Below are positions 10,876-22,449 of a DNA stretch of 64,000 nucleotides, piece after piece. The notes under the pieces are model-generated. The model made no database searches, had not been told where the DNA came from, and was given only the letters and a program-made list of their open reading frames with translations. How positions within the stretch are numbered: position 1 is the stretch's first letter; each line of letters begins with the position of its first letter. The translations under genes and the position numbers were made by a program. The DNA is from Lentinus brumalis (Eukaryota > Basidiomycota > Agaricomycetes > Polyporales > Polyporaceae), in the NCBI GenBank assembly GCA_001792895.1, contig MARA01000036.1, positions 186,001-250,000 of the forward strand, read 5' to 3'.

Positions 10876-12369
10876 TAGCGACTGAGTGGTGACTGGTATG
10901 AAAGAGGGGAAGTTGGGGGAATGTGCCACTCGAGGTTGACGCTCCCAACTTACACGCGGTGTGAGCTGCACGTGGCGATCTCACCACGCCCGTTCATGAT
11001 CACGCTTCACCACACTGCTCTGAAAGGCTCCCTGGGTCTTACAGCTCTGGAGGTCAGCAAGAAAGCTGCAAAATCGCTCTGTATAATATAGCAGCGCAAC
11101 TTACTGTATGTCTTCCACATCTTAAGAACTTAAGTCCATCGAGGTCTGCCGTTTCGTTGTCCGGACTGGTGTAGTGTAAGGTGGAGTCAGGCGAGACAAG
11201 TAAGCCTCACCATAGGCAGCGGCTTGGAGTAGTTATCGCGTACGGGGACATGTTGCGTGCTGTAAACTTGGGTAGTCTATAAACAGCAACCGTGTGCGTT
11301 GCGTGAGTCTGCGACCGCCGAGTATCAGACATGTAGATCATTCCATACGCATTACTTGTGCAGTTGTTCGTGCGATGTCGTGGACATGCTGTTAATTGGA
11401 AGCGCGGCGAAGGTATGCGAATCGTCCAGATCAGTTTTGACCACTCCGGTTGGCTCGCGGGGGCATCGTCTCGAACGATTAAAGAGAGGACAACATTATG
11501 ATTGCGGTGCTACTGGCGGAGACACATGACTGGTATTAGGACGACTGAAACGAAAGTTGTAAACCGGCGACGCGTGCGCGGGAGGAATACTGGAACACTC
11601 ACTTACTGGAGAGGAGTGATTGCGACCAAGGCCTGCGGCTGAGGGGACACATACCGCGAGCTGGCACGACGCAGATGCAGAACAGAAGCGGCTGTGCAGT
11701 GTTGGACGTGTTGAGTAGAAGCAGACGGACGAGAAGACAGCGACGTACCTTGACCGCGTGGCGCGTCCGGACACACCTGTTGACCTGCAGCAGACGTTCG
11801 TATGTGCTCTGTACGACCAAATGCACGACCTCTCAAGACACGGCACTCCGGGTGGCAGAGACCGCTGCCATCACACGCGCACCGAGCACGCCCGCTCAGA
11901 CCAGGCAGCATGGACTCTGAATGAAGACAGCTCACCAGCCCCAGCCCAAACCACTCGGAGAGCTTCGCAACGTCACGCACGTGTAGTTGAAGCCCTCCCA
12001 ATGTTATTCGGTGAAGAGCTGACAGAACTTGGAGTAGCCGGTCGCAATAGTCGGGTAATTGCGCGAGTGGGCGACGTCGCTCGGCCACAGGGGACACTAC
12101 AGTCGGGCCTGCAGCTCGGGAAGATCTTTGTAGATGAGAGAGTAGGTAGATGAAAGACTACGTGTCACGAGTGGTGTCTGAGCGGCCGGAGGGGTTGGTA
12201 GTTGTGGAGGAGGCAGTGGACATTCTGGACATTCCCGGCCGCGTCGAAGCGCGGGCGCCGTCGAGTGTAATTGTGCATGTTTGTTCGGGCGCTCGCCTCG
12301 CGCGCAAGGTCGCAACACGGCGACCGCCATAGCCCAACCTATTTCTTGCCATTCGCCACCTTGCGGCAG
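10876..12369. other. No supported gene in cargo
   Basis: Several short open stretches occur on both strands between about 11600 and 12350, with plausible splice signals. One minus-strand stretch reads SSTYSLIYKDLPELQ. I could not join them into a model. Confidence 0.4.
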
Positions 12370-12753
12370 TGTTTTGTATTTACGTCCATCAACTGGCGAT
12401 CGGGAGCCAACACCTCCCGCACAATCTCAAGGCCCGCCGAGGTGAACTTCCAGTGCAACGGCAGTGTTCTTGGTGCTGACTAGTTTCTCCAGGCAAACGC
12501 AAGGCGTCGCTGATGCCGGAGGAAGAGGCAGAACTCACCGAATTGATGCGCAAGATGTAAGTGTACTCCGCATACGCAAAGCAGAGTACGCGCCCAATCT
12601 CTTCTCAGGTTCACTCGGACCCACGGCGGCAACCTCGTCGAGGAAGTTTCTACAACAACCGCGCTACGTATGCTCGTACTGAGCAACGTTTCAACTTTGC
12701 AAGATCCCGACCCTGGGCCTGTCGATGACGTGGAGTTGGACGAGCCCGAGTAG
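12370..12753 (+). CDS. Cargo gene fragment: 3' exons of an unrecognised protein
   Basis: Three exon pieces join in one frame. A piece ending in a basic stretch (LPHNLKARRG) is joined by a ~55-nt intron (GTGAAC...CTCCAG) to KRKASLMPEEEAELTELM. A ~50-nt intron (GTAAGT...CTCAG) then leads to FTRTHGGNLVEEVSTT and an acidic tail; stop TAG at 12751-12753. The 5' end was not found, so the entry is partial. The charged, helical sequence with an acidic C terminus looks genuine because both splice junctions keep frame, but no family was recognised. Upstream exons may lie between 11.7 and 12.3 kb. Confidence 0.4.
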
Positions 12754-14495
12754 GCTGCGAAGAGGCGACGCACGGACGTGCCAGAGGAACCAGGTGAGCT
12801 GAGCTTCTTACATTTCTTTCGGTTCTACCAACCGCTGTGCGGTTGCCCCTTCCCAAGGTAAGAAGCATCCCAGTCCTTCCTTGATGGCGCACGCAGATGC
12901 GCAGCGGACGTCAAGCTCGGCCGTCCGAGTCGACGCATCTCCAGAGCTGTCCTCCGACCGTACGGCAGACGAGTCGGTGCGCACGGGAGAGGCGATCATG
13001 AACCCACCGAGGGGTACGTTGGTACAAGGTCATCGGAGTCAATCGCTAGATCAAACTGGTGCGTGTATCTCCAACGTGCAGTCCTATGATGTTGACTGAA
13101 GGGTCGCGCAGGTGCCGAGACGTACTCAGTTCCATGAAGACAACCTTGAAGCCACGGAGACGCTGTTGAAGGATGACAGTGCTACGCGCTGCTTGACGTA
13201 AGCTCTTCGGTCCTTCGTGCTCATTATTGTTGACAGTTCATTCCAACAAATTTGCCTCATAAGTGTTGCGAACCCGACTCTCGCTGGCAGAGCAGGTGAC
13301 TATGTGCGAGGAGAAACTGCATGCCCCACTGCCGATGGCTCGTTGCCGACCCCGAAATCTTCTCCCCCGTTGGAGGAAGTGTCAGGCAGAGGCTCTATCG
13401 TTCTGGTCGACCAGGCGTCCATGTCACAGTTGGCGGAACTTGGGACGCACCGTGAAGGATGCACAGAGGAAAGGCAAGAACGCAAGGTGCGACAATGCGG
13501 AACATGTCGGTCGCTTGCCTGTATACTAGTTGGAGTTCTCTCATACACCTCCACCGTGCCCAAGCTCGCACGAGTGTATTTATCTTCAGACTTCGAGCTT
13601 GGAGCATTGCGGCGACGCGTGGTGTCACAGTGCCTGATGCCGTTACTGGTCACAGCCCGTCACTCCACGCCGCATCACGACATTGGACGCCTGATCATGA
13701 CGTCGGACTTGTTCAGAACGCATATGTTCTCCATCCCCTCCGTCTTTTCCTGCCGCCTTGCCTTCCAGTCCACGCTTCGATCCAAGCATATCTCTCGCTC
13801 TATCGCGTACTCATAACTCGCTCGCACTCTGAATGGCGTTGGTCGTTCACGTTCGTCGCATCTCGCCTGATCTCCGCATCCCTGCATGATCTATAGTTCG
13901 TCGGAACCAAGGAGGAGGAGGAGTTGGATAACACTACAGTCTTGCTGCCAAGCACGAGGATGTAAGGTGAGCTCATCCTTACTTACACCTGAGATACGGG
14001 GGGAGGAATATACTAATCAACAGGGTCATCTCTCCAAAGCCATACGCATCCTGGGTACCTTGTACGCAAGCTCGTTGGACAACGCAGCTCGCGTTCAAGA
14101 CGTACAAGTGCTGTCGTAAGTCCTTCAACCCAATGCCCTTGCGGCCGAGACTCACTTCGTGATTTTGCCTGTGTCAAGTACGCTCAAGTACGCATCATGG
14201 GCTTACTGCCTAGCTCTGTCTCAATTCCTCTCACCGCCCTGGTTTTCTTGAATGCTATTGCATCGGTACGTCCTGCTACAGAGACCCCAGATTCTTACTG
14301 CCAGGCTTAGCTGCCGATCTGACGGTCAAACTGCGTCCCTTTGTATAGGCCAGCACATGCATCAAGACATGGACATACACCCTCTGGCACACGTCCTCTC
14401 CCTCTCTTTCACTCTCAATCGCTCCCAATTTCTTCCCCCCCTACAATCGCTCTCACTCCCTCCCGCTCGTCGCTGCAAGTTTGTACGCAAGTGCA
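12754..14495. other. Gene-poor cargo stretch with isolated coding-like pieces
   Basis: Open stretches at about 12880-13080, 13110-13200 and 13260-13490 on the + strand have donor- and acceptor-like edges but do not build a continuous frame. From 13700 to 14490 I see only C/T-rich sequence leading to the start of the next gene. Confidence 0.35.
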
Positions 14496-15675
14496 ATGGT
14501 CTCTACCCGATCCCAGCATAAGAAGAGGCTCGCAATGGTGCGCAGCCTATCACAAAGACCGCGGATACGGCTGACGTTTGTGTCTACAGACCGCATCCTC
14601 GACGCCACCGCGGGTGTGTACGCGCGCACACTATCTGAGGTTGCATTCTAACGGTCTCCTTCAGGAACGCAAAACCTTCAGGGACGTCGAGACCTTGATC
14701 TCTTTCAAGGAGATCGTGATGCTCAAGCCCGAGCACGGAACGACTGTCCTGCAACTCGCTCTCATCCTCGACATGACCTCGCTAGACCGCGAGATCGTCG
14801 AGCGGGTCCTTCCAGGCCTCCTCGCCCTCACGCCCAACATCATGATACTCACTTTGTGGGTCACCCCGCCCATCTCAACCGCATCGTTTGCCCGCGTGCC
14901 GCTTCCGAGCTTGGAAGTCGTTCGCACGAACCTACCTCATCGCGCCCTGCGACCCCTCATCGCGCTGCGGCCCACCTTGAAGGCGCTGGACATCAGCACA
15001 TGCGGACGCGCACGCCGTTGCGCTCTCTCGACTATCAGCATTGAACACGTTAACGATATATCGTGCGAGGTCTCCTGCGCACCGAAGATTGTCCACGAGG
15101 ATCTCGAGAGACTCCGCATCGCCCTCGATGATACTGCTACCCTCATGTCGACGGCGCTCTCCAACTTTCCCTTCGCTATGAATCGCCTTCATGTTCTCAC
15201 CGTCGAGTATTCCGCCGGTGACAATGCTATCCTACGGGTCATCGCCGCCAAAGTTCCTTCGATCCGGAATCTGAAGCTACTTGAGCGATCCAAGGTATGT
15301 GGTTTACGCCCACTCATATGCTCCTATGCTCACGTTGTTTAGAAGACGAATCTTCACGCCGCTCGTCCTTGGACCAACCGCGATAGTTGGTGCACTGCTC
15401 TGAAGAAGCTGGAGCAGCTGGAGCAGCTGATCATTCGAACAGACGGCGTACTGACCTCCACGGTCGGTGACAAGAAGGCTGCCCGCCGTGCTGAATGTGA
15501 GCTCTTCCGCCGTTGGGTAGGAGGACCTCAAGCGCACCGCACTCTTCGCTACATCGCTGTATGGCAGCGCTACAGTGACCGTGACCGTGGAGCAGTGAGC
15601 GAATGGTCTCGAGACGATGGGATCTGGGCGGGGAAGTGGACGGACGCGCCGGTTGGGTTTGAGATCTTCGACTGA
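14496..15675 (+). CDS. Cargo gene: probable leucine-rich-repeat (F-box/LRR-like) protein
   Basis: Three exons: a short first exon from ATG 14496 (MVSTRSQHKKRLAM), a 49-nt intron, a long middle exon, a ~48-nt intron at 15295-15342, and a final exon ending TGA 15673-15675; about 340 residues. The middle exon carries irregular Leu/Ile-rich repeats of the kind IMILTLWV, LEVVRTNLP, LKALDISTC, LHVLTVEYS and IRNLKLLE. This is the spacing of the LRR part of the large agaricomycete F-box/LRR hypothetical family. No F-box is seen at the N terminus, so the F-box relation is an inference. The frame is fully open. It is the first of four plus-strand genes leading to the transposase. Confidence 0.55.
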
Positions 15676-16006
15676 CGGCGTTCCCAGTGAGAAGGACTGT
15701 TAAAATATTGGAAGTATAACTGCAGTAGCGTGTATAATAACCAAATCGCCATCACACTTTACAAAATCGTATTCCGTTCAGAGTTTTGAGGGCTTGACAG
15801 CGAGTAAGTATCGCCTCTCCTCGTCGAAGAACGCCTCGTCAAAGACGTCCTTCGGCGTCATTCGCGCTCGGGCGTCAGTCAGACAACACTCCCTTTGTCC
15901 TGCAACGCGGCCGTACTCCTTATTGCCTCTCGTCCGCACCCATGTACGCCCTTCACCCCCCATCCCAGAGGAGAATTGCCGCCCTCGACGCCCGGACTTC
16001 AACCTC

Positions 16007-17901
16007 ATGCTTCCTGCATCCACCGTCTCATCCTCCATCATGACTTCCTCTCCTCGTAGTGTCGGGAACACTTCGGAGACTGTCGACGCACTCGACTCGG
16101 CGACCCTCACAGTAACACCCACACGCCCCTCGGCAGCTGCACTTCCTCCCCTCCCCAAAGTCGTGATTGAACGCTACAACTCCGATAACTCAGCTGCGTT
16201 ACTCTACGACTCGTCGATGGCGAACAGAGGTTCGCCCCCCGGCGTCCCGGCCAAAGACCAGTCAGAGACGTCGGAAGCCTCGCAATCGGAGGACGAAGCG
16301 GCTTCAGACGACGGTGACGATCGTTTCCTCGCACTTCCTTCTCGAAGCGGAAATGACTTCGATCTCGCCTCTTCGCTGTCCTCTTTGCGGCTCCATTCCC
16401 GACCTCCGACCCCCGAGCCCTCTGCCCACACACGACTTCAACGAACCCCAAGTAATATTTGGTAAGCTTATGTTGCCTAACAGCGGGGCTCAATTATTGA
16501 AGAGCTTCAGGTATCAACACCGTGGAAAGAACGATGAGGAGGAGGAGCAGGAGGAGGATGACACCAGCGAGACCTCTGAGGCTACTTTTCCAGAGAGCTT
16601 CGCCAAGTCTATCCGTGCCGTACAGCGTGCTCAGGTACACGATCTGGCGCAGATTCCCTATTATCACAAGATCTGACATATTTGCAGGCGTTGCTTGACA
16701 GACGCACCACGGAGCTGGAGAAGGAACTCGCCACTCTACGGACCGAGTTCGTGTCATCGGTGGACACTTCTAAGGCCCTGTTGATGAAGACTAAAGGTTG
16801 GTAATTTGTTGAGTATCCAGTGTCGAGGGGCATACAACTCACTGTCGCTGTTAGAGTCCATACTGAAGGAACGACGCTCAATCGAGAAGACGAACGAGAC
16901 CGCCGCCGACGGTCTGCTTTCTCTGGAACAGAAGCTCGCGAGAGCACAAGTCTCTATCGCAACGTTGCAGGCTCAGCACTCGGCCGAGAAAGATGCTATG
17001 GAAAGTATGGCCAATGACATCGCCGAAGTTCTGGCCATCCAGGAGGACATGGGATGTCGCCTCATCCGTCTTAGCGAGTCTCAGCAGGGCATCTATGAAA
17101 CGGCGGGGCACACTCGCAACCTCCTCAAGGAGCTCCCTCACGGTCTTGCTTCCACGCCTCCTTCCGCCGACGAGCATATCGTTACCAGACGTCACCCGGT
17201 CAACGTACCCAAATTGAATCTCGCTGCTGAACTCGCGACCGCCGTTTGCTTCCACTCCTGCGTCCGATCGGGTATGAGCTCGCCTGACAGGGTTACGCTC
17301 GTATCCGGCGACAACACGCTCTGTCCGTCGGATAATGATGAGCTCGACCCTAAGGATGAATTTGAGCTCCCGGTCGTCTTCAATTGCGTTGACAACGCGC
17401 ATTCCCGGACTCTCGCTGTTCAGATCGCCACCGGTGGTCCTGGCATGGCTGACCAGCTCAACGTTGATACACTCCAGCCTTCCTTGGCTGCGGCGGTCAC
17501 GGCAGCCGCGTCCGCCACTGATCTCGTCCCTCCGACGAGATTCTTCATTGCCTATTCCTGGTTAGGCGTGAAGCTCAGGATGCCCGCCGGAGTCATCCAA
17601 TGGATGGAGGACGCCAAGTCGAAGCCTGAGGTGAAGAAGTTGCGGGAAGCGTTCACCGCCATATCGTACTTGAAGTTGCGGCAAGCATTTACGGTCAGTG
17701 CCATAACGTACTTCAAACAGCCTCTACTGATTACGCCATGCACACCAGACCTATGCACCTGGTGCGCCCAGTCTAGTCACCGTTATCCTTGCCATGTCTG
17801 TTGTGGTTCCTACCATCATGATGTGCCGCAGGCGCGCCGTAGGTCTTCCGGCCCCGGAGCCAACGCACGTTAGCGACCACCCCATATGGGACTCGCTTTG
17901 A
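16007..17901 (+). CDS. Cargo gene: coiled-coil protein with C-terminal membrane anchor
   Basis: Five exons from ATG 16007 to TGA 17899-17901, ~540 residues, each junction frame-keeping. The N-terminal ~150 residues are Ser/Pro/Asp-rich and disordered. They are followed by an acidic run of Glu/Asp, a long charged helical region (LLDRRTTELEKELATL through LLSLEQKLARAQ) that should form a coiled coil, a middle domain of ~200 residues, and a final hydrophobic span SLVTVILAMSVVVPTIMM with a basic CRRR flank and a ~20-residue tail. This topology fits a tail-anchored ER or nuclear-envelope protein. No family was recognised. It lies 170 bp upstream of the transposase start on the same strand. Whether it works with the SUN-domain cargo protein is unknown. 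Confidence 0.6.
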
Positions 17902-18071
17902 ACAATTGTATAGGTATCAATCGATGTACTTTTCACATGCCAACTGCGTGATAGCCCGCATCTTCCCTCGTTGACCTTTGTCTATCATCATCGATCGTCG
18001 TCGCTCGCCGTCGCTCGTCGTCGTCCGTCGTCCTCTGCCCCTGCGTTCTTCTCCGAGCTGCCTGGGGCGCC

Positions 18072-21000
18072 ATGGCTATCTGCACATGCTCCGTCTGCGT
18101 CTCGGTCTCGGTCTACGTAGATGAGTTCGGAGACCAGCAGCCAGGAGCAGACATACCGACGTCAGAGCTTCGCAAACACCAAAGGGAGGAAAAACTGCGT
18201 CAAGCTCGCGCCGCACGAGAGGAGGAGCGCGTTGCCGCCAATATCATTCTGACGACTGTGGACGCGCCCTCGAGCAGCACCCTACCGAGGCGGAATCGCG
18301 ATGTCGAAGCTGGAGCTGGAGCTCCCGAGCAAGGCAGGAGCTCAGCCATCCCCAGGGGCCCGTCGTCAGGAGGTCTACCGCCTGATACACATGCCGAGGT
18401 GAGTTCCGCTTGTATCTACTGCGATGCTTGCGCTCAACCGTATAGGTCTCGCGGGTCTCTACATCTGCGGGCGACATCATCGAAGAATCGCAGAACCTTT
18501 CCCTTGAGGCAAGTCACTCATACCATGAGGCAAGTCGCTCATACCATCCTGTGATCATCGACTAATCTCACTTGTGCGACAACTCGTGCAGGAGACCGTG
18601 AAGCAGCGCTTCACAGACATGAGCAGAATTCAGGCGCAGATCCACCACCGATCACTCCAAGTTCCATTGACAACGCGGCTTGTCTTCGACTCCGTCCCGA
18701 CCTCCACATCAGATCCTCCTGGCCGCGTTTCCGAAACGAAAGACAATCGATCGTACTTGGAGTTCCGGGCATGGCTTGAGCACACATTGGCGGCGTTTGA
18801 CTCGACATTCCGTCCAATTGGTCACACTGACGCTGATGGGCGGCGCAACGCGAACATTCGCAGCCTCAAGTACCAAGTTGAACGGCTTGACAGGATCCTC
18901 AGCTGGTCCTGGGATCACGCGAAGATCCAAGCACATGTGCCCGGATACTACGTCCTAGCTGACTCAAAGACCGCCAAGCTGGTGACTCCTCGTGAGTTGA
19001 TTTGACCTCTCGTCATGAAGCCGAACTAACCAGCTGTGACCAGCCGCTCGACTTGATAAGCGACTGGACACGCAGCCCTTCCTTGTCGCCGCGTTGACCA
19101 TGGTCTCAGTCGCCCATGCAATGGCTGCCGTGTCGCGCCCGGTTGCTGGATACATGCTCTCCGCGTTGCAGGTCGTCTTAGTCGGCGCCATGTTCGTCGA
19201 ACGCGACCGGAATAGCGCCACTCCTATGCAGCGCGCGCTGATGAAAATCATCCCCAAGGACGTTCGGAGCGGAATGAAGCTACTGGGACTCGTTCCGGAT
19301 ATTGTCAAGTACGGCTGTTGCCCTGATTGCTTCGCGATCTACCAGGCCGATCCGACACGCCCAAACGACCCCTATCCACGACACTGCACGCACAAAGACA
19401 CCACACGGTCGAAGCCATGCGGAGCTGCCCTCGTATTCGAACACGTTGTGGAAGGAGTCCAGCCCGGCACAGGCAGGCAGACGCAGTGGCTTCCTTTTCG
19501 TACGTATCCCACTCGTGACGCCAGGGACTGGATCGCGGAGTTCTTGCTTCGCTCTGGCATAGAGGACTACTGTCGCAAGTCCTGGGAGGACGTCGGGACA
19601 CCCGGAGAATGGTCAGATGTCATGCACGCTCCCGCCATCCGTTCTCTCGTCGGCCCCGACGGCAAGACCCTCTTCTCCGTGCAAGGGCCGGGAGAAATCC
19701 ACCTCGTGTTCAGCTTGTTCGTCGACTGGTTTAATCCGCGAGGGAACAAAGCGGCTGGCCAGTCGCACTCGATCGGAGCCATCTACCTCGCCTGTCTCAA
19801 CCTTCCTCCGAAAATCCGCTTCCGCCCAGAAAACATCTTCCTCGCTGGTGTCATCCCGGGTCCCTCGGAGCCGTCTAACCACGAGCTAAACCATCTCCTT
19901 CGCCCTCTCGTCAACCAACTACTCGAGCTCTGGAACCCGGGAATATTCCTCTCTAAAACCGCCGCTGGGAACGGCGGGCGTCGGGTCCGCGCTGCGGTGA
20001 TACCGCTGGTTTGCGATCTTCCCGCGATGCGCAAGACCGCCGGATTCCACTCGTACATGTCTAAGAATATGTGCTCGTTCTGCAGGCTCCATTCTGACCG
20101 CATAAACGACCTCGATCGCGCCACGTGGCCGCCGGGCTACTCGTGGACCGAGCACATCTTCCATGCAAGACAGTGGCGAGATGCTGAGACGAAGCAGGCT
20201 CAGAAGGATCTCCTCAGTGTCTTCGGGCTTCGATGGTCGGAACTTCTACGCCTCCCGTACTGGGATCCGACGAGGTACGCGCTTCTTGACGCTATGCACA
20301 ATCTCTACCTCGGCGAACTGCGTCACCATTGCATGGATGTATGGGGGCTCAAAGAGGCGATCAATCGGGAGAAGCCACTTCAAACCCGGCCGCACACACC
20401 TGAAGAGCAAGGCGCTATGCTTCGTCGGATCTTCAACGGTCTCGAGCGAGAATCGGTGAAAACCATTCACCGTGCCAGACTCGACTACATATCCGCGGTT
20501 GCAAGATATAACAACGTCGACGTCCCCGCCGACAGGCGTACAAAGCTTGGATATGCTCAGACGTTGGTGGATTGGGTATGTCTTCATGCTGCTCTCGCGT
20601 CAACTATGCATCTGACCATCTCCCCAGGTGAGGCACGTTCCGGGAGGCTTCGCTGTGTTCCGACTCCCGCCTGCCATGACGCACCCCACCCAACAATACC
20701 GCACGCCCACCGACCAGCCGGCACCCGTCAGCGAGATTTTGAACAATAGCATCTTGACGGCACTCAGGCGCGATATTCGCAATATGTACGTCCCGTCTTG
20801 GCTGGAGAAGCCTCCATCGAACATAGGCGAAGCATCACACGGCAAGTTGAAGGCGGACCATTGGCGCACACTCTGCACCGTTCCCATGGTCATGACACTG
20901 GTTCGATTATGGGGCACGAAACAATCGGTGATAGATGAGGTCCAGGCTCTCGACAACTTCATGCACCTCGTTGCCGCCGTCGATCTCGCTACTCGCCGTA

Positions 21001-22096
21001 CCATGAATCCTGAGCGGGCTAACGCATACGACACTCACATGACGGAGTACCTCCGCGGGCTGCGGTCACTATACGAACTCGACCTCGTCCCCAACCACCA
21101 TCTTGCCCTCCATCTGACAGATTGTCTACTCCTTTTCGGCCCGACGCATGGCTGGTGGGCCTTCCCGTTCGAGCGATACAACGGTATGTTGCAGCGGCTC
21201 AAGACCAATCAGAAACCCGGTATGTGATATTCAGCGCTGCTATGAACCTAGTACTGACCGGTACTCAGCGGAGATGCCGCTGACATTCATTCGCTACTTC
21301 TATGTTGGGGCGACACTTCGATGGTTGATGGACATGTTCGTCTGGCCTGACTTCCCCGAGTTCCACGACATGGTGAAGTCTTTCCGCGCCGCATTCCGGG
21401 GTTCACACAGAGGGACGCTGCGTGCTGAGAACGTCCTTGATTCTGTCGCCAACCCGCTCGAGGACGAGGCGGATCCTTCGGAGTCACAACGCGGCAACAA
21501 GGCGCAGCACGACCTACCCGTCGACCTCTACGACAGCCTTCTCACCCTCGTCAACCGTATCTCTCCTCTTCCCTTCGGCTCGTTCTACAAAGGTGCCATT
21601 GGCGGTCCTGACTACCTCTCTCCCACCGCCGAGTACGTCCGGACCGTTGATTGTGGTGACGGTGTGACCTATGCGACATCCGCCGGGTCCGGGAAGCGGA
21701 ACTCGTTCGTCCTATTTTCCCAACTCGTCGACGGCGCTCCGGTGCGCTTCGCTGGTCAAATATCCCAGATCTTCTACCATACCCGGACGGTCAGCAAGGA
21801 CACGAAAGTAGTCGAGCCCTTCTTCCTTGTGCGACAATTCGACCCGCTCTCTGCAGCCCATGCTGCACTGGACCCCTTCCGGAGGTATCCGGACGTTCCC
21901 ACTTGGCTCTGCTACAACCGTTTCACAGGAGACGAGCATCTTCTGCCCTTGCACGACATCGTCTGCCATTTCGCCACGCTCACGTACACGCCGGAGGATA
22001 TTGGGCAGGAATGCATCGTCGTTCGGTCTTTGGATAGAGTAAGTTCAGTTCTTTCTCCTGCGAGTACTGTTGCTGAGCTCGACCTTACAGAACTAA
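18072..22096 (+). CDS. Tnp2-family (Plavaka/CACTA) transposase
   Basis: Seven exons: 18072-18398, 18446-18508, 18592-18991, 19044-20575, 20628-21219, 21269-22038, 22091-22096; about 1,229 residues with no stop or shift. A Cys-rich N terminus (CTCSVC) precedes a basic helical region. The Tnp2 core in exon 4 has CCPDCFAIY, VDWFNPRGNK, LNLPPKIRF, GVIPGPSEPSNHELNH, PLVCDLPAMRKTAGF, CSFCRLH, GLRWSELLRLPYWDPTRY and DAMHNLYLGEL. The C-terminal part has HGKLKADHWRT, HGWWAFPFERYNGMLQ and TNQKP. These mark the Plavaka group of CACTA elements in Agaricomycetes. It should bind the element ends and catalyse cut-and-paste transposition in the nucleus. Acidic residues in VDWFNP and VCDLPA are candidates for catalytic Asp, not proven. 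Intron 2 uses a GC-AG boundary (GCAAGT). Confidence 0.92.
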
Positions 22097-22449
22097 TGTA
22101 AGCGTAAGGCGATTATTTATTATGTTGCGCTCGTGCTTCAAGGAGGGACACTGCCCCAAGGGCGGCATGTCGACATTCGCAAGAGCGGGTGGGTAGAGAC
22201 GCTGGAGATCGACGAGGAGATCTTTCCAGTTGTGACGCCGAACTGCGCCGTACCGCCCCAAAGACGACGACGAGCGACACCGATCGTCATTGTGTGAAGT
22301 GCAGCGGCGTCCCGTCCACGCGTTCGACATTGGAGGCTTGCATTGTGCCAGACGCGCGCGCCGCTGACCACAATGACTTTTATGCTAACGCCCCAGTTAT
22401 AGGCTGCCCTTCTGCGACCACTCCCGACCACACTCACTTCCTTCGGAGC
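22097..22449. other. Spacer between transposase and accessory gene
   Basis: About 350 bp with no convincing exon. A longer open frame crosses it on the + strand without a start near its beginning. It probably contains the promoter and 5' UTR of the next gene. Confidence 0.4.
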
